From NCBI RefSeq assembly GCF_002632725.1, contig NZ_NJAI01000002.1, positions 458,015-521,391 of the forward strand: DNA of 63,377 bases. The letters run 5' to 3'. The DNA is from Xenorhabdus hominickii (lineage in GTDB: Bacteria > Pseudomonadota > Gammaproteobacteria > Enterobacterales > Enterobacteriaceae). Below the pieces are notes generated by a model. It was given only the letters and a program-made list of their open reading frames with translations, made no database searches and had not been told where the DNA came from. Each line of letters starts with the position of its first letter. Position 1 is the stretch's first letter. The translations under genes and the position numbers were made by a program. This document shows, piece after piece, positions 53,453 through 62,815 of the stretch.

Positions 53453-55606
53453 TTATTCACTGATTTTCTTCGTTAAGCCAATAATTTCAGGCAATAGTTC
53501 AATGAGTAATCCTATTTGCTGTAATACAAGCTGGATTTTATCATTACTCTCCGAAGACACTAGGTTAATTCTTTCTAGCAAATGGTTTGTAATGATTTGC
53601 GGTGTATCACCATTAAACCAACCTTGCTTTAATACAAATTCAACGTAGCAAATTGCATCATTGAGAAGAACCAATATTGCAGGGTCATTGAGCTTATCCC
53701 GATGGGCACCCAATGCAGAAATATAACTCAGCATCGTATGGTTAAGGCATAGTAATCGAAAGGCTGTCTCATGAGATATACGGTAATTTTTAGGCTCTGA
53801 TGCCATATTTGAGGTCACTGAAGCTAGCTCAGCATCACAATTATGAGCATCACGGCGAGCGATACGATAATCTAAACTGTTGCTCTTGCCTTGGTGATAT
53901 TGTACTAAAATCGCATTAAGATAGCGGCAATTAGCTCCCATTGTTCGGTTAATGACCTGAGACAATTGACGGAATTTCCAGTCTGGCCAGATAAAACTGA
54001 CGGCCAGAAAAGCAATGCCACAGCCTATCAATGTATCGATAATTCTTGGTAAAGCGACTTCAAACCCTTCACCTAATAAATTGAAACTCAGCAATATCAG
54101 TAGAGTAATAAATAGCGTTGCATGTGCATATTGGCTATTACGAAAGGCGAAGAACAGTACTCCTGAAATGACAATGAGCACGAGTTCTCCTTCAGTCGAA
54201 GGTACAAAATAGAGGATTGGCAGACCAATTAAAATACCTGCCAATGTGCCAATGACACGGAGTGCCAGACGGCGTCGAGTAGCACTATAGTTAGGTTGGC
54301 AGACAAATAGGCTCGTTAGTAAGATCCAATAACCGCGTTGTAAATCAAATAACTGAATAATGGCATAACCAGTACATAACAGAGCGGACATCCGAATAGC
54401 ATGGCGAAATAAGGCAGATTTTGGGGTTAAATTACTGCTGATCCTAAACCAGACATCACGCCAACCCGTTAAGGCTTCATCGGATAACCGTGTTTCTTCT
54501 TGTTTGTCGTTTTCGGACATACTTTGAAAAAGTACGTATTGATCAGAACTAAGTCCTGCTAACTGAGCATCAATCGCCCGTAAATTTTTTAGCAGATTAT
54601 CAAATGCCATAATCGTAGCATCAGCACCTTGCTGATTTTTAAGGCGCTCAAGGGAATTTTCAACGTAGTTAAATGCGTTTTCAAAACGTGGATTATGCTG
54701 ATATTGCTTATGCAGAATAATAGATTGTGAAATTTGCTCACACGCCCGTGCTTGCATGGAAAGCAACCGTTGGACACGAAACAGAATGTCGCTGTGACGA
54801 AAAGTTTCCCTTATTTTTTGATACTGAATATGGGATGAACTGGCACGTTCATGAATATCTTGTGCAACGAAATAATAGTGTAACATATGGCGAGTCCCCC
54901 GTTGTCCTCGATCTCCTTTTAGACGGCTTAATAAAGAGATCTTAGCTTGATTGAGCGTTGTGACAAGTGAACTGTTCGCCATAGCAATATCAAACACCGA
55001 CTGCTTATATTCTTCGGCTTCTGAGTCGGGATCAAACAGACTGGTTTTGGCATAGAGATAAGCAGAAAGTTGTTGGTAACAGCGCGCCAGATTTTCTTGC
55101 AGGGGGCGGATAGGGAAGAATAAATGGCCGGTTAATGTCAGCAAGTTATACCAAATCGCACCAATGAGCAGTAATACAGGTTGTTGATACCACTCAGGAA
55201 ATATTGATGATCCGAGCATGGTATAAATGGCTATCAGCAAAGCACCAAAGGCGATGGTGGCGTAGCGTTGCCCCAAGGCACCAAGCAGAATAAAGCTGCA
55301 GGTAGATACTGCCAACCCAAGCATGAAAAGCCACGGGTAAGGAAACAACAGCGTGATAGAAGCGGAAGCTATAAAAAAAGAGATCAAGGTAATGACAAGG
55401 TTGCGAAGACGGCCAACTAAACGATCATCCAAGTCTGTTAATGCCGCAGCAACGACGCCTAGCAGTAATGGAATTGTTATTTTGAGTTCTGCCTCTAATA
55501 ACCAGGGAACAAGGGTAGTCCCTGTCAGTGCAATGAATATACGGATATAATAGAGAACGTGACTGTTATATAGAAAATGGCGGGAGCTGGATAAAACCGT
55601 TAGCAC
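53453..55606 (-). CDS. yccS: FUSC-family inner membrane protein YccS
   Basis: The 717-residue protein equals E. coli YccS in length and has two sets of transmembrane helices separated by a soluble domain, the FUSC/aromatic-acid exporter layout. Conserved segments include RYATIAFGALLIAIYTMLG and GYWILLTSLFVCQPNYSATR. Substrate is unknown. The start is GTG at 55606 with AGAGGT upstream. In E. coli yccF lies between yccS and helD; it is missing here. Confidence 0.93.
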   Translation of the reverse strand: MLTVLSSSRHFLYNSHVLYYIRIFIALTGTTLVPWLLEAELKITIPLLLGVVAAALTDLDDRLVGRLRNLVITLISFFIASASITLLFPYPWLFMLGLAVSTCSFILLGALGQRYATIAFGALLIAIYTMLGSSIFPEWYQQPVLLLIGAIWYNLLTLTGHLFFPIRPLQENLARCYQQLSAYLYAKTSLFDPDSEAEEYKQSVFDIAMANSSLVTTLNQAKISLLSRLKGDRGQRGTRHMLHYYFVAQDIHERASSSHIQYQKIRETFRHSDILFRVQRLLSMQARACEQISQSIILHKQYQHNPRFENAFNYVENSLERLKNQQGADATIMAFDNLLKNLRAIDAQLAGLSSDQYVLFQSMSENDKQEETRLSDEALTGWRDVWFRISSNLTPKSALFRHAIRMSALLCTGYAIIQLFDLQRGYWILLTSLFVCQPNYSATRRRLALRVIGTLAGILIGLPILYFVPSTEGELVLIVISGVLFFAFRNSQYAHATLFITLLILLSFNLLGEGFEVALPRIIDTLIGCGIAFLAVSFIWPDWKFRQLSQVINRTMGANCRYLNAILVQYHQGKSNSLDYRIARRDAHNCDAELASVTSNMASEPKNYRISHETAFRLLCLNHTMLSYISALGAHRDKLNDPAILVLLNDAICYVEFVLKQGWFNGDTPQIITNHLLERINLVSSESNDKIQLVLQQIGLLIELLPEIIGLTKKISE

Positions 55607-55672
55607 AAAATACCTCTAACAATATTTACGTGATGAAGTAGTCCAATAATTTTCAGGTACGGTGCCACGACA

Positions 55673-57727
55673 ATGGAACTAAAATCAACGCAAATCGGTC
55701 AATGTCTCGCTCAGCATCCTTATAATCGGGTGCGTCTACTCAATGCTGGCATTGAAGTCAGCGGTGATAAACACCAATACCTTATTCCATTTAATCAATT
55801 ACTAGGTATTCAGTGTAAGCGAGGGATTGTCTGGGGGGAACTGGAATTTGAATTACTTGAAGGAAAAGTGGTTCGTCTGCATGGAACTGAATGGCAGCAA
55901 ACACAGCATTTTTACCATCATCTGTTAAAAGAATGGCAAAAATGGAGCCTTGATATGAGTGATGTCAGTGCTGATGCGCTGGCAGCACAAATGAATGAAA
56001 TTGATAAAGTTAAACAACAAAAACGTTGGATTAACGCTGCCGATTTAGCATCTTTACAGCAACAAATTCAAGAAACGTTTCAGTCATTACCCTTGCCCTT
56101 ACAGCGAATTACACAATTTGAGAACTGTCGTGACGATTACCAAATTTGTCTAAATTGGTTAGATGAGGGTGAGAAAACAGTTCAAACTACGAACCAGCAA
56201 TGGATTGATCATATGTTGGTACAGTATGAGGAGTTTTTCCGAACCGTAGAAATCTCGCCACTGAATCGTACTCAGTGTCGGGCTGTCATTAATGGCGAAA
56301 AGAATATTCTGGTTTTGGCTGGAGCAGGTAGCGGAAAAACCTCTGTTTTAGTTGCACGTGCAGGATGGCTATTATTACGTCAGCAAGCACTTCCTGAACA
56401 GGTTTTGTTGCTGGCTTTTGGTCGTCAGGCTGCTGATGAAATGAATGAACGTATTCAGGCACGTCTGGGAACAAAAGCAATAAAGGCAAAAACATTCCAT
56501 GCATTGGCACTGCATATCATTCAGCAAGGGAGTAATAAAGAACCTAAAATCAGCGAGCTGGAAACTGATGTACAAAAGCGTAGGGATTTTCTCATTCAGG
56601 AATGGCAAAAACAGTGTGGTGAAAAAAAAGCACAAGCGAAAGGTTGGCGAGAATGGTTGACCGAAGAATTAGATTGGCAATTATCAGAAGGTGAATATTG
56701 GCACGATAAACAACTCGCGCTTCGCTTATCAGTCCGTCTAGAACGCTGGTTAGAATTAATGCGCATGAATGGTAGTAGTCAAAAAGAGATGATTGAACAG
56801 GCACCTTCTGCTTATACCTCTGTATTTCAGAAGCGTGTTCGGCTTATGGCTCCTTTGCTGAAAGCTTGGAGAGCGGCGTTGAAAGCGGAGGGCGCAGTCG
56901 ATTTTTCTGGTTTAATCCATCAAGCGGTGAATATCTTAGAAAAAGGACGATTTATCAGTCCCTGGAAACATATTCTGGTGGATGAATTTCAGGATATTTC
57001 ACCATTGAGAGCCAAATTATTGACGGCGCTGAAAATGCAAAACAAGCAAAGCCATCTATTTGCTGCAGGGGATGATTGGCAGGCGATTTACCGCTTTAGT
57101 GGTGCTGAATTAACTTTAACGACAGCATTCTCCGACTATTTTGGGAAAGGGGCAGAATGTACACTGGATACGACTTATCGTTTCAGTGAACGTATTGCTG
57201 AAATCGCTAACCTATTTATTCAACAAAATCCGAGTCAATTGAGTAAGCCACTTAATAGCTTAGTAAAAGGGAATAAAAAATCGGTTGTGATTTTACCGGA
57301 AGAACAATTGGAAACATTACTTAATAAAATGAGTGGCTATGTTACCAAACAGGAAACTATCTTATTATTGGCACGTTACCACTATCTTAAGCCAAAATTA
57401 TTAAAAAAAGCCTCGACACGTTGGCCTAATTTAAATATTGAATTTATGACAATTCATGCGTCTAAAGGACAGCAAGCGGATTATGTCATTATTTTGGGAT
57501 TGCATCATGGGCAAGATGGTTTCCCAGCACCAATTCGGGAATCTGTGATAGAACAGGCTTTATTGCCAAAACCTGAGGATTTCCCCGACGCAGAAGAACG
57601 TCGTCTTTTATATGTTGCATTGACTCGGGCGAAAAAACAGCTCTGGTTGATGCAGGAACCAAAAAATCCGTCAATATTCATTCATCAATTGGGGAAATTG
57701 GGAGTACCGACTCAACGTAAGCCCTAG
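55673..57727 (+). CDS. helD: DNA helicase IV
   Basis: HelD is a superfamily 1 helicase with 3'-5' polarity, linked to recombination. The 684 residues equal E. coli HelD. The N-terminal HelD-specific domain is followed by the UvrD-like core with Walker A LAGAGSGKTSVL near residue 216, DEFQDISP (motif II), GDDWQAIYRF (motif III) and YVALTRAKKQLWL (motif VI). It diverges from yccS over 66 bases. Confidence 0.96.
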   Translation: MELKSTQIGQCLAQHPYNRVRLLNAGIEVSGDKHQYLIPFNQLLGIQCKRGIVWGELEFELLEGKVVRLHGTEWQQTQHFYHHLLKEWQKWSLDMSDVSADALAAQMNEIDKVKQQKRWINAADLASLQQQIQETFQSLPLPLQRITQFENCRDDYQICLNWLDEGEKTVQTTNQQWIDHMLVQYEEFFRTVEISPLNRTQCRAVINGEKNILVLAGAGSGKTSVLVARAGWLLLRQQALPEQVLLLAFGRQAADEMNERIQARLGTKAIKAKTFHALALHIIQQGSNKEPKISELETDVQKRRDFLIQEWQKQCGEKKAQAKGWREWLTEELDWQLSEGEYWHDKQLALRLSVRLERWLELMRMNGSSQKEMIEQAPSAYTSVFQKRVRLMAPLLKAWRAALKAEGAVDFSGLIHQAVNILEKGRFISPWKHILVDEFQDISPLRAKLLTALKMQNKQSHLFAAGDDWQAIYRFSGAELTLTTAFSDYFGKGAECTLDTTYRFSERIAEIANLFIQQNPSQLSKPLNSLVKGNKKSVVILPEEQLETLLNKMSGYVTKQETILLLARYHYLKPKLLKKASTRWPNLNIEFMTIHASKGQQADYVIILGLHHGQDGFPAPIRESVIEQALLPKPEDFPDAEERRLLYVALTRAKKQLWLMQEPKNPSIFIHQLGKLGVPTQRKP

Positions 57728-57801
57728 AGAGTAATATCAATTCCAGCAAAATCTAAAAATGAAAAATAGGAAGAGTTTTACTCTTCTACTTGATGCTGAA
57801 A

Positions 57802-58251
57802 CTACATTAATCTCTCATTAAAATAGTGTTGATAATCTGGTACGAAGATATCGACTTTTTCTGAAAAAAAAGCGCAGAATTGATAATGAAATCGGCAGAT
57901 TAACGGTTAGTTGCAACGGGAATATTCCAAACTGTAGCAAAGCTTTGACATCGGGGTTATGAAGAAAGGCATTCAGAGAATCCCAGAAAAAATTAAAACA
58001 TCGATTTTACCTTCAGAAATCAGGACACCGATTTGCTGATCACCTCCCATTGGCCCACTCAACATACTGGTAACTGATAATCCTGCTTTTTGTTGAATTA
58101 AATTTCCCGTCGTTCCAGTCTCATATAACGTATGTGTTTCTAACAATGTCTTATGGATAATAACCTAGGTTAATAAAGATTTTTTACAGTGATCATGAGC
58201 GACAAGCGCGATATTTTTTGATTCTGTCAAGGTGCAAGCCGTTAATTCCAT
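57802..58251 (-). pseudogene. mgsA: Methylglyoxal synthase, degraded
   Basis: MgsA makes methylglyoxal from dihydroxyacetone phosphate. On the minus strand from 58251, pieces match E. coli MgsA in order: MELTACTLTESKNIALVAHD, then a TAG at codon 29 (58167-58165), then [37 protein letters not shown] and KIDVLIF. A missing T in a T-run shifts the frame before [19 protein letters not shown] further small deletion and shift precede WNIPVATN, and the end VDIFVPDYQHYFNERL is recognisable. The position and orientation between helD and yccU match E. coli. With several lesions it cannot make active enzyme. Confidence 0.93.
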
Positions 58252-58401
58252 GGTGATACCTTTATTCAAATAAATCTTTTACCATTTTTTAAATGGCAAG
58301 ATAAAAAAAATAGCCGTGATTATCATAAATACTGTAGTAGATAAACCAAATGAAAATCGTTGCTGTGTCATGAAGTAACGGTTTGGTGATATGGAGGACA
58401 C

Positions 58402-58815
58402 ATGAGCGATCAATATATAGCGGATATTTTGGGAAAGGTTAAAACCATCGCATTAGTTGGAGCGAGTAAGAAAACAGATCGCCCAAGTTATAAGGTAATG
58501 GAATACTTATTGAGCCAAGGATATGAAGTCATACCTGTTAGACTTCAGTTGGCGGGACAATCTCTATTGGGCCAGACTGTTGTGAGCCAATTGGCGGATA
58601 TTGAACGCTCCATTGATATGGTTGACGTCTTTCGCAATGCGGTAGCTGCCTATGGTGTTGCGGAGGAAGCAATAGCTATTGGAGCAAAAGTGCTCTGGTT
58701 ACAAAAGGATATTATTAACAAAGAGGCAAAATCATTGGCAGAAAAAGAAGGATTGACTGTTGTGATGGATCGTTGCCCAAAAATTGAAATTCCACGTTTG
58801 GGCCTGGAAAAATGA
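58402..58815 (+). CDS. yccU: CoA-binding-domain protein YccU
   Basis: The 137-residue protein is a single CoA-binding (Rossmann-like) domain with TIALVGASKKTDRPSYKVM near the start and VVMDRCPKIEIPRLGL at the end. The exact role in cells is unknown. GGAGG stands just before the ATG. Gene order helD-(mgsA)-yccU-hspQ follows E. coli except that yccT is absent. Confidence 0.94.
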   Translation: MSDQYIADILGKVKTIALVGASKKTDRPSYKVMEYLLSQGYEVIPVRLQLAGQSLLGQTVVSQLADIERSIDMVDVFRNAVAAYGVAEEAIAIGAKVLWLQKDIINKEAKSLAEKEGLTVVMDRCPKIEIPRLGLEK

Positions 58816-58882
58816 ATAAGGCAGTGATCGTTTATTCTTCACCACCTTATAGAAATAGTTCGAGTAAGGGTAATAAAAGCGT

Positions 58883-59200
58883 TTAATTTCGTAGTCGTGG
58901 AGCTTGCAATTGACTACGGATGGATTCGGCCAACTCATCCATGGAAGGTTGCTCAGGGTGATCATCTGAAGTTTCATAAGTCAATTGAGCTTCGGCCAAA
59001 TAAGTATGGACGGGTTGCCCATCATCATCTTCCATCACGACGTGGTACCACGGAGCTGAACGCAAGGTAGCATTAGATGCAATATCATTTTCCTGCGGTT
59101 GTTCTAAAGAATATTCAGCATCAATATCTACAACAACACCCAAGTAACCCAGCAACCTATGTCGTACTTGCTGGCCGATACCGAATTTGCTGGCGATCAT
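58883..59200 (-). CDS. hspQ: Heat shock protein HspQ
   Basis: HspQ is a heat-inducible protein that promotes degradation of some proteins by Lon and of mutant DnaA in E. coli. The 105 residues equal E. coli HspQ, with [20 protein letters not shown] and the C terminus QLQAPRLRN. An open frame extends to 59290, but GGAGG at 59208-59212 and family length place the start at 59200 (or the adjacent ATG at 59203). A promoter with sigma-70 and possible sigma-32 elements lies at 59235-59264. Confidence 0.95.
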   Translation of the reverse strand: MIASKFGIGQQVRHRLLGYLGVVVDIDAEYSLEQPQENDIASNATLRSAPWYHVVMEDDDGQPVHTYLAEAQLTYETSDDHPEQPSMDELAESIRSQLQAPRLRN

Positions 59201-59234
59201 CATAGTCACCTCCAAAGAAACCTTGCAATAACTC

Positions 59235-59264
59235 TTATATAAGGGCAGTAAGGTAAATGTCAAG
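59235..59264 (-). promoter_or_regulatory. hspQ promoter
   Basis: On the minus strand TTGACA (59263-59258) and ATATAA (59240-59235) are 17 bases apart. The same stretch reads CTTGACA then GCCCTTAT, similar to the heat-shock sigma-32 pattern CTTGAAA and CCCCATNT. Both forms may operate. Confidence 0.6.
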
Positions 59265-59422
59265 AGCACACCCGGTAACCGGAATTGCAATTATTTTTGA
59301 AACCAAGATGGCATGTGATCGCCATCTCATAATTTCAGGTTAGCTGTTGCGTATATAAAATACAATACCAAAAGTAGGTTTAACGTTCCACAGTTCTTAC
59401 TATCTTATCTCAGGGGAACACG

Positions 59423-59707
59423 ATGATGACTAGACACAGCATTACTATTTACGTTTACGGGCGGGTACAGGGAGTTGGTTTCCGTTATCAAGCCTATCAT
59501 TGGGCGAAGAAAAACAAGCTGGTGGGATATGTCCGCAATATGAATGATGGCAGCGTTAAAATAGTCGCTTGTGGTAATGATGAACAAATAAAAATGTTAA
59601 CGCATTGGTTGGAGCAGGGTGGGCCACCGAGCGCCAAGATTGACTATTTTCAATCTCAATTTTGTGAAGTAGAAGAAATGACTGATTTTAGCATCCGCCA
59701 TGAGTGA
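59423..59707 (+). CDS. yccX: Acylphosphatase
   Basis: Acylphosphatase hydrolyses acyl phosphates such as 1,3-bisphosphoglycerate. The 94-residue protein (E. coli 92) has VYGRVQGVGFR with catalytic R21 and YVRNMNDGSV with N39. AGGGG stands six bases before the ATG. It converges with tusE, the two stops being 12 bases apart. rlmI, which lies between hspQ and yccX in E. coli, is absent here. Confidence 0.96.
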   Translation: MMTRHSITIYVYGRVQGVGFRYQAYHWAKKNKLVGYVRNMNDGSVKIVACGNDEQIKMLTHWLEQGGPPSAKIDYFQSQFCEVEEMTDFSIRHE

Positions 59708-59719
59708 CGGATGAATAAA

Positions 59720-60049
59720 TCAAATACACTTAACTGGTTTTGGGAGGCCTGCAATTTTTGTTGCCTGTTTTGCTGGCCCTTTGGGAAATAGGCGATAGAG
59801 GTATCGGCTATTTCCTTTCTCTTCACCATATTTTTGCGAGATCGCCTTGACTAACATACGAATAGCGGGAGAAGTATTAAATTCTTCGTAGAACTCGCGC
59901 ACAAAACGTATAACTTCCCAATGTTGTTCAGTTAGCGTGATCTCTTCTTGTTCTGCCAGCAGAGGAGCAATGGCTTCTTGCCAGTCACTACTATTTTTTA
60001 GATAACCTTGTACATCAGTTTCGATCTCGCGACCTTCAAATACCAACAT
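59720..60049 (-). CDS. tusE: Sulfurtransferase TusE
   Basis: TusE accepts sulfur from the TusBCD complex and passes it to MnmA for 2-thiolation of tRNA wobble uridine. The 109 residues equal E. coli TusE, with the active C108 in the C-terminal PVKCI. It is a DsrC-family protein. In E. coli yccA follows before serT; here tRNA-Ser follows directly. Confidence 0.96.
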   Translation of the reverse strand: MLVFEGREIETDVQGYLKNSSDWQEAIAPLLAEQEEITLTEQHWEVIRFVREFYEEFNTSPAIRMLVKAISQKYGEEKGNSRYLYRLFPKGPAKQATKIAGLPKPVKCI

Positions 60050-60190
60050 AACCTTTTAACCATTCAATAAGAATGTCAGCAATTTAGCAAAAATCATCCT
60101 TACTCCCAAGAAAGATTACCAAACATGCTGAATAAATAGACCAATAGATAGAGGTTTGAGTGATTTATCGGCAGTTGAGCAGATAAATGC

Positions 60191-60219
60191 TTTACATTGG
60201 AAACCCTCATGTTTATAGT
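60191..60219 (+). promoter_or_regulatory. Promoter of tRNA-Ser
   Basis: TTTACA at 60191-60196 and TATAGT at 60214-60219 are 17 bases apart, followed by a GC-rich discriminator (GCTCGGC). It lies 12 bases before the tRNA and fits a stringently controlled tRNA promoter. Confidence 0.75.
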
Positions 60220-60231
60220 GCTCGGCATTGC

Positions 60232-60319
60232 GGAGGGGTGGCCGAGCGGCTGAAGGCAGCGGTCTTGAAAACCGCCGATGGGAAACCATCCGAGAGTTCG
60301 AATCTCTCCTCCTCCGCCA
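60232..60319 (+). tRNA. serT: tRNA-Ser (anticodon UGA)
   Basis: The 88-base gene begins GGAGGGGTGGCCGAGCGG, has the anticodon loop CTTGAAA giving UGA, a long variable arm typical of serine tRNA, the T-loop GTTCGAATC, and an encoded CCA at 60317-60319. The acceptor stem pairs over seven positions with one G-U. The equivalent E. coli serT lies at the same place. It borders a mobile element and is its likely integration site. Confidence 0.97.
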
Positions 60320-60433
60320 CTTCTACTTATCGCAACGTCTCTTAAAGTCTATTTTCCTCAGTAAAATCAAAGAAAACTTCAATATCTAACTCTCCCAAGG
60401 TCTAGCGTCGTCTTCCTAAATCTATGCAATTTG

Positions 60434-60481
60434 TTGTATAGTTTTTTGTATAGAAATTCCCTCTACAATTTTCCTATACAA
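60434..60481 (+). repeat. Repeated TTGTATAG motifs between tRNA-Ser and the integrase gene
   Basis: TTGTATAG occurs at 60434-60441 and 60446-60453, 12 bases apart, and inverted as CTATACAA at 60474-60481; a partial inverted copy CTCTACAA lies between. The last copy ends 13 bases before the integrase ATG. They could be integrase arm sites or a repressor operator. Confidence 0.6.
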
Positions 60482-60493
60482 TATTGGTGATTT

Positions 60494-61705
60494 ATGAAGC
60501 TGACAGACATGGCAATCAAGCGTGCCAAGCCAAAAGAAAAATCATATACGCTGGCGGACGGTAACGGGCTATCTTTGTTAGTTTAAACCAATGGATCTAA
60601 AGGTTGGCGCTATCGTTATCAGTTCACAGGTAAAACTAAAATGATATCGTTAGGTATCTACCCAGTTGTAACTCTCACTGAGGCAAGAGCTAAAAGAGAT
60701 GAGGCTAGAAAACAGGTAGCTAACGGCATCAATCCGAGTGAAGCCAGAAAAGCGGAGAAAGTCGCATCAATTAGCCAGTCTGAGAATACATTTAAAAATA
60801 TCGCTCTCGAATGGTACGAAGGTAGAAAAGATAGATGGTCTGTCGGTTATCGTGACGACATGATGGACGCATTCGAAAAAGATGTGTTTCCTTATATAGG
60901 TGATCGCCCGATTGCTGACATTAAACCAATGGAACTACTCGAAGTGCTTTCTGTTATGGAAAAGCGCGGCACAACTGAGAAATTGAAGAAAGTCCGCCAG
61001 CGTTGCGGTGAAGTTTGGAAGTACGCCATTATTACGGGCAGGGCGGAGTATAATCCAGCGCCAGATTTAGCTAGTGCCTTTGTTCCTCATAAGCGTGAAC
61101 ACTACGCACATCTTTCAGTAAGTGAGTTACCAGAATTCCTTTCTTCTATAGATAAATATATGGGAAGCCAGATTGTTAGAGTGGCTTTACGGACTCTTAT
61201 ATTAACCGGAGTTCGGCCAGGCGAATTAAGAAAGGCTGAGTGGTCAGAAATTAATTTTGATACTGGTATATGGGAAATTCCGGCCGAAAAAATGAAAATG
61301 CGCCGCCCTCATATAGTGCCATTGTCTGAACAGGTTATTGAGTTACTGAAACAGATACACCCAATCAGCGGTAGTTATCAATATATTTTTCCTAGCCGTA
61401 CTGATTATAGAAAGCATATATCTGATATGGCATTAAATACGATGATTAGGCGTATGGGTTATAGCGGTAGAGCCACAGGTCACGGCTTTAGGCACACGAT
61501 GAGCACAATACTTCATGAACAGGGTTACAACTCTGCTTGGATTGAAACACAGCTTGCTCATGTTGATAAAAACAGTATCCGAGGAACCTACAATCACGCC
61601 CAGTATCTGGATGGTCGCAGGGAAATGCTGCAATGGTATGCCGACTACATGGATGCACTAGAGCAAGGCGGAAATGTGGTGCATGGCAAGTTTAAACGTG
61701 CTTGA
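60494..61705 (+). pseudogene. int: Tyrosine integrase of a tRNA-Ser element, interrupted by a stop at codon 31
   Basis: The product would be a P4-type tyrosine recombinase inserting the element at tRNA-Ser. The frame from ATG 60494 reads MKLTDMAIKRAKPKEKSYTL and ADGNGLSLLV, then TAA at 60584-60586, then TNGSKGWRYRYQF without frame change. Relatives have lysine (AAA) at this spot, so one base change explains it. The rest is intact with GVRPGELRKAEW, HGFRHTMSTIL and the catalytic tyrosine in TYNHAQYLDGRR. An internal ATG at 60641 could give a 354-residue protein lacking most of the arm-binding domain. Full length would be 403 codons. Confidence 0.9.
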
Positions 61706-61906
61706 TAGTCATGGGATCTGACTGACTATTTCAATGTGAATGGAAATAATAAGTCAAGCCCTTTAATTCTGCGAATAATGAAAAATATACTCACTAGTTA
61801 TCCACAAAACTACCCGATTTTGTACACTTGCACCTGCATGATTAAGTTGTAGAATTTACCCCAGTAGACACCAAAATAACGACATGGAAACCATGGAGGC
61901 GAGCAG

Positions 61907-62815
61907 TTGGATATACTGGGGAAAAGAAAATGGTTAAATCTGAATGAATGTGCAAAATATTTACGAAAAACACTTAATGATGATATCAGTGTTTCTGACG
62001 TAGCTCGCCTGATTGCTGACGGTGAGTTAAAACCATCAATCTTTTTTCACTCTTGCTGCTTTGTACGTGAAGTGCAAATCACGAGCAAGCCATTATCCCA
62101 TGTGCTTAGCGAACCAGAGACAGCTATCACATCAAATATTCATCTTCTTAGCCAAGAAGCTCTATTGCCTGATACGCCTATAATTCACGCAACCCCAATC
62201 GGTGACAAAATAATCTTTACCGAGGGTATCTGGTCTGCTCTGCACATTGGAATCATTAAATACGAAGCAGAAAAAAAATACAGTGAAGAGCAAGGGCTAC
62301 CAAAACCCAAAAGATCTTTATATGAGGCGAAAGGAATAATATTGGCAGATGGTGAAAAAAGATTTCAGATTGTTCAAAAAATAGACTTTGAACATGAATT
62401 AATCGCATTAGTGAAATTATCTCAGTCTCAAAGAGAGGAAGAGAATGGGTTTTTTAAGGCACATATAGAGCGATTTAAGCAAATAAAGAACGCTGAAATT
62501 ACAGGTGATATCTATGACAGTTTTGTGCCATGTGTTGGATTGCCGGAAAATTCATACTTTGCAATTAAAAAAGAAGACATAGACGTATTTGTATCTATGT
62601 GTATGCCAGCTAGCAAAAAAACATCATCCAAGACGGCTAATAAGCAAGCAGAGTTTATATATGCACTAATAGCAGCTCATTATGGGCAAGATATAGCCAA
62701 TAATCCACGCTCTCATATTGATAATGGTGATATAAGGATTGATCTTGAAAGTAAAGGTTTTGATGTGCCATCAGGAAACACAGTATCAGGCTGGTTAAAA
62801 AACATCAGCGTGTAA
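61907..62815 (+). CDS. Uncharacterised mobile-element protein, possible DNA-binding
   Basis: The function of this 302-residue protein is not recognised. The start is TTG at 61907, with GGAGG seven bases upstream. Residues 8-45 (KWLNLNECAKYLRKTLND, then DISVSDVARLIADGELKPS) look like a helix-turn-helix of the kind found in element regulators. The middle is mixed, and the C terminus from about residue 245 (NKQAEFIYALIAAHYGQD to GNTVSGWLKNI) resembles the tail of other island proteins that may also bind DNA. Its stop overlaps the first of two palindromes that precede alpA. The 201 bases before it hold no clear gene. Confidence 0.6.
   Translation: MDILGKRKWLNLNECAKYLRKTLNDDISVSDVARLIADGELKPSIFFHSCCFVREVQITSKPLSHVLSEPETAITSNIHLLSQEALLPDTPIIHATPIGDKIIFTEGIWSALHIGIIKYEAEKKYSEEQGLPKPKRSLYEAKGIILADGEKRFQIVQKIDFEHELIALVKLSQSQREEENGFFKAHIERFKQIKNAEITGDIYDSFVPCVGLPENSYFAIKKEDIDVFVSMCMPASKKTSSKTANKQAEFIYALIAAHYGQDIANNPRSHIDNGDIRIDLESKGFDVPSGNTVSGWLKNISV

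Noticed and set aside
54727..54945. Open frame antisense to yccS, and similar frames opposite rpsA, mukB, pepN and rlmL
   Set aside because: They lie fully within recognised genes in other frames, lack ribosome binding sites and resemble no family.
58883..59290. A 135-residue form of HspQ
   Set aside because: The extra N terminus covers the promoter and ribosome binding site; family length and GGAGG place the start at 59200.
60641..61705. A complete 354-residue integrase starting at ATG 60641
   Set aside because: The upstream frame from 60494 matches integrase N termini across the TAA, so the gene is better described as an interrupted full-length integrase; the internal start is only a possibility.
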